A stretch of DNA of 39,261 nt from an uncultured Pelagibacteraceae bacterium (GTDB taxonomy: Bacteria > Pseudomonadota > Alphaproteobacteria > Pelagibacterales > AG-422-B15): the NCBI GenBank assembly GCA_902517885.1, contig CABYDZ010000011.1, positions 1 through 39,261 on the forward strand, written 5' to 3'. Within the stretch, counting starts at the first letter, position 1. Every line of letters begins with the position of its first letter. Below, one piece after another: positions 16,733-26,638 of this stretch. The position numbers were made by a program, and so were the translations under genes. Below the pieces are notes generated by a model. That model was given only the letters and a program-made list of their open reading frames with translations, did not search any database and was not told the DNA's origin.

Positions 16733-17748
16733 TATTTATTTGTGAATTTAATTAATCTGTTTATTTGATTCAATGGTTCCCCACTCTTTATTAAATCTGA
16801 GGAGTTTTGGTATGCTTTTAGAATATTTACTTCATTCAGCTCATAGGACTCATGAGCAAGTAATCCAAAAGCTGCATTTATACATACTGACTTATAGAAT
16901 GTGTCATCTTTTCCATTGAAAATTTCTATTATTCTGTCGGCATTATATTTTGCATCTTTTCCTAAAATTTCATTATTAATTGGTCGAGGAAGATCGATTG
17001 TTGCTGGATCAAATTTAATTTCACCTGATAGTTTTGTAAAAACTACATTTTCACCTTCTAATGAAATTTCATCATTTCCATTATATCCAGAAACTATGCA
17101 AGCATTTTTATTGTTATTCCTTGAAAAAATATCTTTATATATTTTAAACACCTCCATGGAATAGACGCCGACTAGTTGAGTCTTTACATCCGCAGGATTC
17201 AATAGGGGACCTAGCATATTGAATATTGTTCTAATACCCAATTGCTGCCTAACAGGCCCGACATATTTCATTGCAGGGTGATGATTAGGAGCAAACATAA
17301 AGCACAGCCCAATTTCGTTAATGCAATCTTCTAATCTTGATGTATTCATATCAATATTGATACCCAGAGCTTTAAGAACGTCTGCTGATCCACATTTTGA
17401 TGTCAACGCTCTATTTCCATGTTTAGCAATAGGTATGCCATGTGAAGCCAAAACAAATGCGGTTGCTGTAGATATGTTAAGGCTATTTTTCCCATCTCCT
17501 CCAGTTCCACATGTATCCATTGAATTTTCTGGGGCAGAGACTGTGACCATTTTAGATCTCATCACTTCAATTGCACCAATTATATGATCGGCCCTTACAC
17601 CAGATTTTTGAAGTATAGATAAAAAGGAACTTATTTGAATGTCACTAACTGAACCATTCATGATTAAATTGAATGCTTTCATTGTAGACTCTTGATCAAG
17701 TTTATCGTTGAGCACTAAATCAATAAATGTTTTAAATTCAATATTCAT
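16732..17748 (-). CDS. trpD: anthranilate phosphoribosyltransferase
   Basis: TrpD joins anthranilate and PRPP, the second step of tryptophan synthesis. The 338-residue protein has the phosphoribosyl-binding DTCGTGGDGKNSLNIST (GTGGD at residues 81-85), KHGNRALTSKCGSADVL, and FAPNHHPAMKYVGPVR for substrate binding. There is no fused glutaminase domain. It overlaps trpG by 4 bases and trpC by 1 base, so the operon is tightly coupled. Confidence 0.97.
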   Translation of the reverse strand: MNIEFKTFIDLVLNDKLDQESTMKAFNLIMNGSVSDIQISSFLSILQKSGVRADHIIGAIEVMRSKMVTVSAPENSMDTCGTGGDGKNSLNISTATAFVLASHGIPIAKHGNRALTSKCGSADVLKALGINIDMNTSRLEDCINEIGLCFMFAPNHHPAMKYVGPVRQQLGIRTIFNMLGPLLNPADVKTQLVGVYSMEVFKIYKDIFSRNNNKNACIVSGYNGNDEISLEGENVVFTKLSGEIKFDPATIDLPRPINNEILGKDAKYNADRIIEIFNGKDDTFYKSVCINAAFGLLAHESYELNEVNILKAYQNSSDLIKSGEPLNQINRLIKFTNK

Positions 17749-18320
17749 ATTTCTAAAAAATTTTTTATAATTTTCTTACCGTAAGGTGTAGTGGCAATGC
17801 TTTCTGGATGAAATTGTACACCGTAGATAGGATATTTAATATGTTGAATGCCCATAATTACTTTTTTATTATCATCAATCGTGTCAGATATTATTTTAAA
17901 ATATTCAGGAAGAGTATTATTTTTAATTACAAGACTATGATATCTGGTAGCATCAAATTTCTTTGGAAGGCCTTTAAATATTTCTGAACCTTTGTTAGTT
18001 ACAGTCGATACTTTACCATGCATTATTTTAGAAGCTTTTATGATTTTAGCATTAAAAGCTTGTCCAATGGATTGATGCCCTAAACAAACACCTAATATTG
18101 GAAATTTCTTATAGAAATATTTAATAAGGTCAATGCTTACTCCGGCTTCATCAGGCGTACAGGGGCCAGGGGAAATAATGATTTTTTTAGGTTTTAGCTT
18201 TATTATTTTTTGTAATGTTATTTTATCATTTCTAAATACTTGAACTTTGTAATTATGCTCTTCAACGTAATGCACTAAATTATAAGTAAAGCTATCATAA
18301 TTATCAATTATTAATATCAT
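17745..18320 (-). CDS. trpG: anthranilate synthase glutaminase subunit (component II)
   Basis: TrpG releases ammonia from glutamine for TrpE to make anthranilate from chorismate. The 191-residue class I amidotransferase starts MILIIDNYDSFTYNLVHYV. It has the oxyanion motif SPGPCTPDEAG, the nucleophile Cys79 in LGVCLGHQSIGQAF, and the His/Glu pair in YGVQFHPESIATTPYG. TrpG and the folate enzyme PabA are related; the position between trpE and trpD favours TrpG, though dual use is possible. It overlaps trpE and trpD by 4 bases each. Confidence 0.94.
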   Translation of the reverse strand: MILIIDNYDSFTYNLVHYVEEHNYKVQVFRNDKITLQKIIKLKPKKIIISPGPCTPDEAGVSIDLIKYFYKKFPILGVCLGHQSIGQAFNAKIIKASKIMHGKVSTVTNKGSEIFKGLPKKFDATRYHSLVIKNNTLPEYFKIISDTIDDNKKVIMGIQHIKYPIYGVQFHPESIATTPYGKKIIKNFLEI

Positions 18321-19798
18321 TGAACATTACCCATTACTATTTGAGCTGCATTAAGAACAGCTTTAGCCTTATTAATTGTTTCGTTAAATTCTTTTTCAGA
18401 GTCACTATCGAATACTATACCGCCACCGGCTTGAACATATAGTTTATTTTTTGTTATTATTCCTGTTCTCAAGACAATGCATGTATCCATGTCTCCATTA
18501 GAAGATATATATCCGATCCCTCCTGAGTATATGCCTCGCTTCGTAGTCTCTAACTCATCTATGATTTGCATAGCCCTTATTTTTGGTGCGCCAGAAACAG
18601 TTCCTGCAGGAAAACCTGCCATTAGCGCTGAAATTGATGAAGTGTTGTTTTTTAATTTGCCAGTAACATTTGAAACTATATGCATAACATGTGAATAGCG
18701 CTCTATCTTAAATTTCGATGTTACCTTGACGCTTGATTTTTTTGATACTTTCCCAACATCATTTCTTCCTAGGTCTAATAGCATTAAATGTTCGGCAATT
18801 TCTTTCTTGTCGTTCATTAATTCAGACTCAAACTTCTTGTCTTCGATTTTATTCTTTCCTCTGGGTCTGGTTCCAGCGATTGGCCTGATAGTTATTTCAT
18901 TTGATCTAAGTCTTACTAGTATTTCAGGGCTTGATCCTACAATTTCAAATTTGGGAAGATTGAAATAGTACATAAAAGGCGAAGGATTAGTTTTCCTTAA
19001 CACCTCATACAAAAAACTACTTTTCTGATCAAAGTTAGTTTCAAATCGCTGACTTGGAACTACTTGGAATATATCGCCATTTTTTATATATTGTTTTGCT
19101 TTTTTAATATTTTTTTTAAAGGTTGTTTTTGTCATATTAGACTTAACACTGATTTTTTTCTTTTTATTGAAATTTATATCTCTATAGCCTTTGACCTTCT
19201 TTATGTTATTTTCAATTTCATTTATATCTAGAATTTGCTTATGGAAATTTTTCGTTTTTGAGCTTGATAGATAATGTTTGATTATGTAGAGAGAAGCAGA
19301 AAAATTATCATATATAAGTAAATTATTAGGTATAAACATAATAATGTCAGGAGTTTTAAGGTCGTCTTTCTTTCTTTTAGATGATATTTTTTCAACTTTA
19401 TTTATATTCTCATAAGCTATATATCCGAAAAAGGCGCCTGACATTGGTGGTAATTTTTTACCTTTAATAAACTTTAAGTTTTTTATGATGGAATCAATTT
19501 TTTTAAGTGGACTGCCTCTATATTTAATGTTTTTTATAACTTTATTATTTTCCAAAGTAAGTGTGTCATTCGCTAATTGAATAGTTCTTAGTGAGTCATA
19601 TCCGCATATAGAGTATCTTCCCTTTTCACGACCTTTTTCAACTGACTCATAAAGGAAGCTATATTTATTTTTTTCAACTAAATTTATGAATGACGGAATT
19701 GGATCAGAACTTAATTTTAAAATTTTCTTATAAAAAAGAAAATTAGATTTTTTTTTTATCAAATTATCAAATTGTTTCTTAGAATGAGAAAAGGTCAT
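18317..19798 (-). CDS. trpE: anthranilate synthase component I
   Basis: TrpE converts chorismate to anthranilate, the first committed step of tryptophan synthesis. The 493-residue protein has the N-terminal regulatory domain, with FLYES at residues 48-52 in the place of the LLES motif that binds feedback tryptophan. The chorismate-binding domain shows IVGSSPEILVRL, IRPIAGTRPRG, LMLLDLGRNDVG, GFPAGTVSGAPKIRAMQ and AGGGIVFDSD. It is a stand-alone form, not the TrpE-TrpG fusion found in Rhizobium. It overlaps trpG by 4 bases and begins on the last base of ppiD. Confidence 0.96.
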   Translation of the reverse strand: MTFSHSKKQFDNLIKKKSNFLFYKKILKLSSDPIPSFINLVEKNKYSFLYESVEKGREKGRYSICGYDSLRTIQLANDTLTLENNKVIKNIKYRGSPLKKIDSIIKNLKFIKGKKLPPMSGAFFGYIAYENINKVEKISSKRKKDDLKTPDIIMFIPNNLLIYDNFSASLYIIKHYLSSSKTKNFHKQILDINEIENNIKKVKGYRDINFNKKKKISVKSNMTKTTFKKNIKKAKQYIKNGDIFQVVPSQRFETNFDQKSSFLYEVLRKTNPSPFMYYFNLPKFEIVGSSPEILVRLRSNEITIRPIAGTRPRGKNKIEDKKFESELMNDKKEIAEHLMLLDLGRNDVGKVSKKSSVKVTSKFKIERYSHVMHIVSNVTGKLKNNTSSISALMAGFPAGTVSGAPKIRAMQIIDELETTKRGIYSGGIGYISSNGDMDTCIVLRTGIITKNKLYVQAGGGIVFDSDSEKEFNETINKAKAVLNAAQIVMGNVQ

Positions 19799-21648
19799 TA
19801 CATGAACAATTTATCAATATTCTGAGAATATACTTCATAATCTGTATTATCTATAATTTTCTGACCAATTATTGATTCAAGTGAAGAATTAAAATTTTGT
19901 ATAATGTTATTCTCAACTTCTGAATAGTATGTATCAGAAATATAGCTGTCAGGTTTAGTTATTTTTATTAAAGCTCCTATACCTATATCGTCATTATTCA
20001 TTATAATTTTTACATTGTCTTCTAAACTAATATTAAAAATTGACGATAGAGACTCCTTTGAAATATTTTCATCGTTTCTCTTCAAATCATTTAATTCTTT
20101 AATTTCTATACTATTTAATTTTGCGTACTCTTCAAATTTATCAACCCCTTTAAACTGTAAATCAATCAGTATCTTATCAGCCATGCTGGATATTCTTGAT
20201 TTCTTTTCATTTTCTATATAATCACGCTTTACTGCTTCCTTGACCATTGAGAATTCAGGTATGAAAGACTCTTTTTTATCTGAAATGGAGTAAATAAATG
20301 CAGCGTTGTCATTAAAAATAATTTCAGATAAAAATCCAATAGGTTGATCAAAACTTAATTGTATTTCCTCATTGTTTATTTTATTTACCAAATTATCACT
20401 TGATGATGATTTTGTGATTTTTGCTTTACTCAAACTATCCATTATTTCATTTAAATCATAATCATTTAAGAGCATTTCATCTGCTAAATTAACAGTGTCA
20501 TCAAATTCAACATAAGCATTTTCCTCTGCCAAATACTTCTTTATATCTTTCTCAACTTCGCTTAATAATTGAGTTTCTTTTTTCTCAATGTTCAATAATT
20601 TAAAGACATAGTACCCAATACCTTGATACTCAAGTGGGGGGGAAACGTCATCTATGTTTAAATTAAATATAGAATTAGCTATTTCATCAGTGAATGTATT
20701 TTGAGAAAGTGTGAAGTCTTGTATTTTATTAAGTTCAACTTCATTATTTTCCATATATGAAAAAATTAAAGCTGGGTCATTTTGAACCCATGTTTTGTAA
20801 AATTCATTTGCGCTATCTTTATCTCTAAATCTAGCAAATTCTATTTCTCTCTTTTCTTCTTTGATATAAAGATTTATATTATCGTTGTAATATTCAACAA
20901 TATTATTTTCATCAATAGAGTCTAAATCCACGAATTGGTCTAGATTTATTTCAATATAATCAATTATTGTTTTCTGAGAAACTTCATATTTAAATTTTTC
21001 TGTCTCATAATATTCTCGAAGTAATTCGTCACTTGATTTAATATCTAGGTCTTCATTATTTATAATAAAATATCTTACAGATCTTTTTTCACCCTCGTGA
21101 TTAAATAAATGGTTTATAACTTGTTTATCTAGGAAACTGCTTATGTTAAAATTTTCAAAAATTATACCTTGATAAATTGAATCTTCAATTTCATTTAAAA
21201 ATATCTCCTCATTTGGGAAATTATTGAAAATATAATTTTTATATTTTGTTTCAGAAAATAATCCATCTGCATTTTTAAATTGTGGCAGTGAAGTGATTAT
21301 AATCTTTAAGGAAGTATCATTAATAAATATATTTTCCTTGTTGGCGTAGTCTTTAACCATTCTTGAGTAAATCAAGTCATTTAATAAAATATTGTGTAGC
21401 TGCAAATCTTTTGCCTCTTTTAAATTTATACTTGAACTAGTTTGCTGGTTATAAAGCGATACTGTCTTTTGAAATTCATTATAGAATTCATCTAAAGTAA
21501 TTTTTTCATTTCCAACCTTTGCAGCTAACTGGCTATTTCCAGAGGTAAGAATATCTCCAACACCCCACAGGGCAAAGCTCAAGACCATTATTCCAAGGAG
21601 AATCTTTCCAAATATTGAGGATACTAAATTTCTTACTATATCTAACAT
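19798..21648 (-). CDS. ppiD: PpiD-like membrane-anchored periplasmic chaperone / peptidyl-prolyl isomerase
   Basis: PpiD-type proteins sit at the Sec translocon exit and help fold secreted proteins. The 616-residue product (623 in E. coli) has one N-terminal membrane anchor (about residues 14-31, IFGKILLGIMVLSFALWGVG), then a SurA-N-like chaperone region starting LAAKVGNEKITLDEFYNEF, and a weakly conserved parvulin domain near residues 250-370, with EFARFRDKDSANEFYK at its start. Active-site residues of the parvulin fold are not clearly kept, so isomerase activity is uncertain. It heads the trp run, and its stop shares a base with the trpE start. tpiA begins divergently 47 bases away. Confidence 0.88.
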   Translation of the reverse strand: MLDIVRNLVSSIFGKILLGIMVLSFALWGVGDILTSGNSQLAAKVGNEKITLDEFYNEFQKTVSLYNQQTSSSINLKEAKDLQLHNILLNDLIYSRMVKDYANKENIFINDTSLKIIITSLPQFKNADGLFSETKYKNYIFNNFPNEEIFLNEIEDSIYQGIIFENFNISSFLDKQVINHLFNHEGEKRSVRYFIINNEDLDIKSSDELLREYYETEKFKYEVSQKTIIDYIEINLDQFVDLDSIDENNIVEYYNDNINLYIKEEKREIEFARFRDKDSANEFYKTWVQNDPALIFSYMENNEVELNKIQDFTLSQNTFTDEIANSIFNLNIDDVSPPLEYQGIGYYVFKLLNIEKKETQLLSEVEKDIKKYLAEENAYVEFDDTVNLADEMLLNDYDLNEIMDSLSKAKITKSSSSDNLVNKINNEEIQLSFDQPIGFLSEIIFNDNAAFIYSISDKKESFIPEFSMVKEAVKRDYIENEKKSRISSMADKILIDLQFKGVDKFEEYAKLNSIEIKELNDLKRNDENISKESLSSIFNISLEDNVKIIMNNDDIGIGALIKITKPDSYISDTYYSEVENNIIQNFNSSLESIIGQKIIDNTDYEVYSQNIDKLFM

Positions 21649-21695
21649 TATGTCTTATGATGTATAAAAAGTTGTTATAAAAGGAATAACGTTGA

Positions 21696-22436
21696 ATGAA
21701 AAGAACTAAATATACCATTGCCAACTGGAAGATGAATAGCCAAAAAGACTCTTATAAATTAGTAAAATCAATATCAAATTATTGTCAGAAGATGAAACGC
21801 AAAACATCTAAAGTCGTAATTTGCCCACCATTTACTCTTTTGTCAGAATTAATAAAAAAAGAAAAAAAAATTAAATTTGGTGGTCAGGATTGCCATTATA
21901 AGTCTGAGGGCGCATATACTGGCTCCATAAGTGCAAATATGCTTAAAACCATTAATTGCCAATATGTTATTTTGGGTCATTCAGAAAGAAGAATATATCA
22001 AAAAGAAACTTCTCAAGAGCTGAATTTAAAAATTCAATCTGCGATTAAAAGTAATCTAACTGTGATATATTGCATAGGAGAGAAGTTAGAAGAAATAAAA
22101 AAAAGAAATATAATACTTAAAAAACAACTTTCATCATTGCCTAAAAATATTGACCCAAAAAAAATCATAATTGCTTACGAGCCTGTATGGGCGATTGGAA
22201 CTGGTAAGGTTCCATCACTAGATGATATTAATAAAATACATGAAAAAATAAGACATATACTTTCAAATCTAGTGAGCCTCAGATTTAGTAAGCATGTTTC
22301 TATTCTTTACGGGGGTTCAGTTAATGCTGTAAATTCGGCTGATATTCTAAACCTTGATCATGTAGATGGTGCTTTAGTAGGAGGGGCTTCATTGAAATCT
22401 AAAGAATTTTGTAAAATAATTGATTCTTATCACTAA
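21696..22436 (+). CDS. tpiA: triose-phosphate isomerase
   Basis: TpiA interconverts dihydroxyacetone phosphate and glyceraldehyde 3-phosphate. The 246-residue TIM barrel has ANWKMN with Asn10 and Lys12, catalytic His95 in LGHSERR, Glu162 in AYEPVWAIGTGK, and the phosphate loop LYGGSV. AAGGA upstream (21681-21685) sits in the loop of a small GTTAT/ATAAC hairpin. The gene heads the conserved tpiA-secG-pyrG-kdsA-eno series and diverges from ppiD with only 47 bases between the start codons. Confidence 0.97.
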   Translation: MKRTKYTIANWKMNSQKDSYKLVKSISNYCQKMKRKTSKVVICPPFTLLSELIKKEKKIKFGGQDCHYKSEGAYTGSISANMLKTINCQYVILGHSERRIYQKETSQELNLKIQSAIKSNLTVIYCIGEKLEEIKKRNIILKKQLSSLPKNIDPKKIIIAYEPVWAIGTGKVPSLDDINKIHEKIRHILSNLVSLRFSKHVSILYGGSVNAVNSADILNLDHVDGALVGGASLKSKEFCKIIDSYH

Positions 22437-22453
22437 AGAGTTATAAGGACGCA

Positions 22454-22765
22454 ATGGAAAGCGCACTATTAATCATACATGCTATTTTAGCCATTATTTT
22501 GATAATCGTAGTTCTCATTCAAAGAGCAGAAGGTGGGGCACTTGGAATCGGTGGAGGTAGTGATGGAATGTCTCCCAGAGGCAGTGCAGATGCTTTAACA
22601 AGAACTACAGCGGTTATTGCTGCACTTTTTGTTGTAACAAGCATAAGCCTTACCGTTTTGAGCCTTAGATCATCAGACAGAACATTATCGTTCGATGAAC
22701 CTGAAAATATATCAACTGACCAACTTAATATTGAGGATTTGCCAGAACTTCCACAATTAGATTAG
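22454..22765 (+). CDS. secG: preprotein translocase subunit SecG
   Basis: SecG is the small accessory subunit of the SecYEG translocon in the inner membrane. The 103-residue protein has two membrane helices (about residues 4-22 and 52-71) separated by a Gly-rich loop (GGALGIGGGSDGMSPRG), as in the family, and an acidic C-terminal tail. An AAGGA lies 6 bases upstream of the ATG. It is between tpiA and pyrG as in other alphaproteobacteria. Confidence 0.95.
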   Translation: MESALLIIHAILAIILIIVVLIQRAEGGALGIGGGSDGMSPRGSADALTRTTAVIAALFVVTSISLTVLSLRSSDRTLSFDEPENISTDQLNIEDLPELPQLD

Positions 22766-22787
22766 TTCTTTATTTTAAATCTATTTT

Positions 22788-22804
22788 GAAGTATAAAATA
22801 CTTC
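22788..22804 (+). promoter_or_regulatory. perfect inverted repeat against the pyrG start codon
   Basis: GAAGTAT (22788-22794) and ATACTTC (22798-22804) form a perfect 7-base inverted repeat with an AAA spacer. It ends one base before the pyrG ATG at 22806. As RNA it would cover the ribosome entry region, which has no Shine-Dalgarno. As DNA it could be an operator. There is no T-run after it, so a terminator is unlikely. Function is unknown. Confidence 0.45.
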
Positions 22805-22805
22805 C

Positions 22806-24428
22806 ATGGCGCGATTTATATTTGTCACTGGCGGCGTGGTTTCTTCACTTGGTAAAGGTTTAGCTTCAGCATCACTTGCTTCATTGTTGCAACATCACGG
22901 ATACAAAGTCAGAATTAGAAAATTAGACCCATATCTAAATGTAGACCCAGGTACGATGAGTCCATATCAGCATGGCGAAGTTTATGTAACGGATGATGGC
23001 GCGGAAACAGATTTAGATCTAGGTCACTATGAGAGGTTCACAGGAGTTACATCTAAAAAATCAGATAATATTACATCGGGAAAAGTTTATCAAAAAATTA
23101 TAGCTAAAGAGAGAAAAGGCGAATACTTGGGTGCCACAGTACAAGTGATTCCTCATGTCACAAATGAAATTAAAGAATTTATTTCTAAAGATCTTGATGA
23201 TGAAGATTTTGTAATTTGTGAAATAGGAGGAACAATAGGTGATATAGAAAGTTTGCCGTTTATAGAAGCGATAAGGCAATTTCACAATGACAATGGGCAT
23301 GAAAATTCTTTGTTTATGCATGTAACATTAGTTCCATACATTGCTAGTTCTGGAGAGCTAAAAACTAAACCAACTCAGCACTCTGTCAAAGAGTTAAGGA
23401 GCTTGGGTATACAGCCAAATATTTTACTATGCAGAGCCGACAGAGAAATTCCAGGGGATGAAAGAAGAAAAATTGGTTTATTTTGTAATGTGGAAGGTGA
23501 CTGTGTCATTCCAGCAATTAATGCAAACTCAATTTATGAAGTTCCTATTAATTTTTTAAATGAGGGGCTTGATAAGAGAGTTCTAGAGTACTTTAGATTA
23601 GAGTCTAAAAAAGAAATAGATTTAAAGATGTGGTCACAAGTATCAAAAAGAATATTGGAGCCAGAGGGCAGTATAGAAATTGGCATTGTTGGTAAATATA
23701 CTGGTTTGGCTGATGCATACAAATCCCTTAATGAAGCACTGTCGCATGGTGGCATTTATAATAATGTTAAAGTTAAATTGAATTGGATTGAGTCAGAAGA
23801 ACTGAACAGTTCCAATATTGAAAATATGCTTAATAATTGTCATGGTATCTTAGTTCCCGGCGGGTTTGGTGAGAGAGGAGCAGAAGGTAAAATTGCAGCA
23901 ATTAAATATGCAAGAGAAAATAAAACTCCTTATTTTGGCATTTGTTTTGGAATGCAATTAGCTGTGATAGAAATGGCAAGAAATATACTTGGAATAAAAG
24001 AGGCAAATTCCAGTGAATTCGCCGATTGCAAAGAGTCTATTGTTGGATTAATGACTGAGTGGTCTAATGTAGACAATACCACTGAAAAGAGAACAATAGA
24101 TAGTGATTTAGGCGGAACAATGAGATTAGGAGCTTATGAAGCAAAATTGAAAAATAATTCAAAAGTTAGAGAAATTTATGATTCAGAATTGATTAGTGAG
24201 AGACACAGACACAGGTATGAAGTTAATAACAATTACGCTAAAGATTTTGAAATTAATGGAGTTCATTTCTCGGGTTATTCCCCAGACGGCTTATTACCTG
24301 AAATAGTGGAATTAAAAGATCACCCATGGTTTATAGGTGTTCAATTCCATCCTGAACTTAAATCAAAACCATTTGATCCACATCCATTATTTAAATCATT
24401 TATCGAAGCTGCAAAGAATAAAACGTAA
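22806..24428 (+). CDS. pyrG: CTP synthase
   Basis: PyrG makes CTP from UTP, ATP and glutamine. The 540-residue protein has the N-terminal synthetase domain, with [18 protein letters not shown] at the P-loop, [20 protein letters not shown] and [12 protein letters not shown]. The C-terminal glutaminase domain has the nucleophile Cys380 in [13 protein letters not shown] and [12 protein letters not shown]. The length is standard. kdsA starts one base after the stop. CTP from PyrG is needed by CdsA, by IspD and for CMP-Kdo, all pathways with genes in this window. Confidence 0.98.
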   Translation: MARFIFVTGGVVSSLGKGLASASLASLLQHHGYKVRIRKLDPYLNVDPGTMSPYQHGEVYVTDDGAETDLDLGHYERFTGVTSKKSDNITSGKVYQKIIAKERKGEYLGATVQVIPHVTNEIKEFISKDLDDEDFVICEIGGTIGDIESLPFIEAIRQFHNDNGHENSLFMHVTLVPYIASSGELKTKPTQHSVKELRSLGIQPNILLCRADREIPGDERRKIGLFCNVEGDCVIPAINANSIYEVPINFLNEGLDKRVLEYFRLESKKEIDLKMWSQVSKRILEPEGSIEIGIVGKYTGLADAYKSLNEALSHGGIYNNVKVKLNWIESEELNSSNIENMLNNCHGILVPGGFGERGAEGKIAAIKYARENKTPYFGICFGMQLAVIEMARNILGIKEANSSEFADCKESIVGLMTEWSNVDNTTEKRTIDSDLGGTMRLGAYEAKLKNNSKVREIYDSELISERHRHRYEVNNNYAKDFEINGVHFSGYSPDGLLPEIVELKDHPWFIGVQFHPELKSKPFDPHPLFKSFIEAAKNKT

Positions 24429-24429
24429 A

Positions 24430-25257
24430 ATGCAAAAAAGTGTAGATTTAGGCAATACCGTATTTAGTAATGAAAAGAAGTTAGTCTTGATTGCAGGCCC
24501 TTGTGTACTTGAATCATACGAACACGCAAAAATGATGACAGAATCATTACTGGAAATAGCGTCTAGATTAAAAATTGATTTTGTTTACAAGACTTCCTTT
24601 GATAAGGCCAATAGAACAAGTATCAATTCTGAAAGAGGATTAGGCATCGATCAATCCATAGAAATATTTAATAAGTTAAGAAGTGAATATGGAATCCATA
24701 TATTGACTGATATTCATAATATTGATGATTGTGATAAAATTAAAGACCATGTAGATATTTTACAGATCCCTGCATTTCTATGCAGGCAGACTGATCTTTT
24801 AATAGCCGCAGCAAAAACTAATAAAGTAATAAATATAAAAAAAGGACAATTTCTTGCTCCAATGGATATGGTTAATGTGGCTAAAAAAGTCAGTGATAGC
24901 GGGAATAATAAAATATTATTAACTGAGCGTGGTGTTTCGTTTGGCTACAATACTCTCGTTTCAGATATGAAATCATTGCATGTAATGAAAGAGGAAATTG
25001 GTTTTCCGGTTGTTTTTGATGCGACACACTCAGTTCAAAGTCCAGGAGGAAAAGGTGATAGAAGTGGGGGAGATAGAAAATTTGTACCTACTTTAGCAAA
25101 AGCGGCAGTCGCTGTTGGGGTATCCTCAGTATTTATGGAAACTCACGATAATCCAGATGTTGCTCCTTCAGATGGACCAAATATGGTAAAATTAGAAGAT
25201 TTAGAGAAATTAGTCTCTAAACTTATTCAAATTGACAATTTAGTTAAAGAAAACTAA
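24430..25257 (+). CDS. kdsA: 3-deoxy-8-phosphooctulonate synthase (metal-dependent class)
   Basis: KdsA condenses PEP and arabinose 5-phosphate to Kdo-8-phosphate for the LPS inner core. I start at the ATG at 24430, right after pyrG; the frame is open further up, but that part lies inside pyrG. The 275-residue protein has IAGPCVLES with Cys25, [17 protein letters not shown], and [12 protein letters not shown]. The Cys at position 25, with SDGPNM near the end, marks the metal-dependent class; E. coli KdsA has Asn in place of the Cys and needs no metal. eno follows 29 bases later. Confidence 0.96.
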   Translation: MQKSVDLGNTVFSNEKKLVLIAGPCVLESYEHAKMMTESLLEIASRLKIDFVYKTSFDKANRTSINSERGLGIDQSIEIFNKLRSEYGIHILTDIHNIDDCDKIKDHVDILQIPAFLCRQTDLLIAAAKTNKVINIKKGQFLAPMDMVNVAKKVSDSGNNKILLTERGVSFGYNTLVSDMKSLHVMKEEIGFPVVFDATHSVQSPGGKGDRSGGDRKFVPTLAKAAVAVGVSSVFMETHDNPDVAPSDGPNMVKLEDLEKLVSKLIQIDNLVKEN

Positions 25258-25271
25258 ATAAATATATAATT

Positions 25272-25283
25272 AATAACGTTATT
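25272..25283 (+). repeat. 12-base perfect palindrome before eno
   Basis: AATAACGTTATT at 25272-25283 is a perfect palindrome ending 3 bases before the eno ATG at 25287. Its first nine bases, AATAACGTT, recur at 21685-21693, two bases before the tpiA ATG. It may be an operator, or chance in an AT-rich gap. Confidence 0.3.
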
Positions 25284-25286
25284 TTT

Positions 25287-26555
25287 ATGTCTAAAATTAA
25301 AAATGTAATAGCCAGACAAATTTTTGATAGCAGGGGCAATCCTACCGTTGAAACAGATGTTTATTTGCAAGATGGTTCAATGGGGCGGGCAAGTGTTCCT
25401 TCTGGTGCATCAACGGGTAAATACGAAGCATTTGAATTAAGAGATAACAAAAAGTCATATCATGGTCGATCTGTTTTAAAAGCAGTAGAAAATATAAATG
25501 TAATAATTTTTGATACCATTTCTGGCCTTGACTCTCTAGATCAAAACAAAATTGATCGAACAATGATAGAATTAGATGGAAGTAAAAATAAAAGCAAATT
25601 AGGTGCTAATGCCTTATTAAGTGTTTCGCTGGCTGTGGCAGATGCTGCTGCTAAATCATTAAAGCTGCCTCTTTATAAATATCTTGGAGGATCCAAAACG
25701 TTTAAAATGCCAGTACCGATGCTAAATGTTATTAATGGTGGTGCACATGCAAATAATAATCTTACATTTCAAGAATTCATGATTATTCCTATAAATGAAC
25801 AAACATTTGGCAACTGTTTAAGAAAATCATCTGAAGTTTTCCATACTCTAAAACAGATACTAGAAAAAAAAGGTCTTTCTACAGCTGTAGGGGACGAGGG
25901 TGGTTTTTCACCTAATTTAAAAAACGAGGAAGACGCATGCAAGCTAATTAAAGAAGCAATTGTAAAAACGGGATATAAACTTGGCAAAGATTTCATGCTT
26001 GGTTTGGACGTTGCTGCATCAGAATTTTATAAAAACAAAAAATATAAGCTAGAAAGTAAGATTAAGCCATTTACAAGTGATGAATTCTCAAAATTTTTAA
26101 TTAATTTATGTAAAAAATATTCAATTATTTCATTAGAGGATCCTTTCTCGGAAGATGATTGGAATTCTTGGGTAAAATTTACTAAATTATTTGGAGACAG
26201 TATTCAAATTGTTGGTGACGATCTGTTTGCTACTAATTTAAATCTAATTAACAAAGGCATTGAAAGAGGAACTGCAAATGCTGTCTTAATAAAGCCTAAC
26301 CAAATAGGCACATTAACTGAAACTATGGATGCAATTGAACTTGCACAATCTAATGGATACGAAACTGTCATTTCTCATAGATCTGGAGAAACAGAAAATA
26401 CCTTCATATCCGATTTAGCAGTTGCTACTAATTCTGGGCAAATTAAGACAGGCTCTATGTCCAGGTCGGAAAGGATTGCAAAATTTAATCAATTATTACG
26501 AATAGAAGAAAATTTTGACTTAAAAAAATCTATAAAAAACAATAAGTTCTATTGA
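25287..26555 (+). CDS. eno: enolase
   Basis: Enolase converts 2-phosphoglycerate to phosphoenolpyruvate, and in many bacteria it also binds the RNA degradosome. The 422-residue protein has [17 protein letters not shown], the mobile loop [23 protein letters not shown], the [10 protein letters not shown] loop, and the metal ligands in [22 protein letters not shown] and [10 protein letters not shown]. The catalytic lysine is in [12 protein letters not shown], and [17 protein letters not shown] is also intact. A 116-base gap with a candidate terminator separates it from ftsB. Confidence 0.98.
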   Translation: MSKIKNVIARQIFDSRGNPTVETDVYLQDGSMGRASVPSGASTGKYEAFELRDNKKSYHGRSVLKAVENINVIIFDTISGLDSLDQNKIDRTMIELDGSKNKSKLGANALLSVSLAVADAAAKSLKLPLYKYLGGSKTFKMPVPMLNVINGGAHANNNLTFQEFMIIPINEQTFGNCLRKSSEVFHTLKQILEKKGLSTAVGDEGGFSPNLKNEEDACKLIKEAIVKTGYKLGKDFMLGLDVAASEFYKNKKYKLESKIKPFTSDEFSKFLINLCKKYSIISLEDPFSEDDWNSWVKFTKLFGDSIQIVGDDLFATNLNLINKGIERGTANAVLIKPNQIGTLTETMDAIELAQSNGYETVISHRSGETENTFISDLAVATNSGQIKTGSMSRSERIAKFNQLLRIEENFDLKKSIKNNKFY

Positions 26556-26638
26556 CATTTTAATAGACAATAAGAACAAAAAGAGTCCAAATCCCTAATT
26601 TTTACATTTTTTCAAGGATTTTTGATCCAATAGAATTG

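Noticed and set aside
19798-21648. SurA instead of PpiD
   Set aside because: The N-terminus is an uncleaved membrane anchor with cytoplasmic start, and the length is PpiD-like; SurA has a cleaved signal peptide and is shorter.
24337-24429. Longer kdsA frame starting inside pyrG
   Set aside because: The upstream 31 residues are an out-of-frame reading of the pyrG C-terminus; the family N-terminus begins at 24430.
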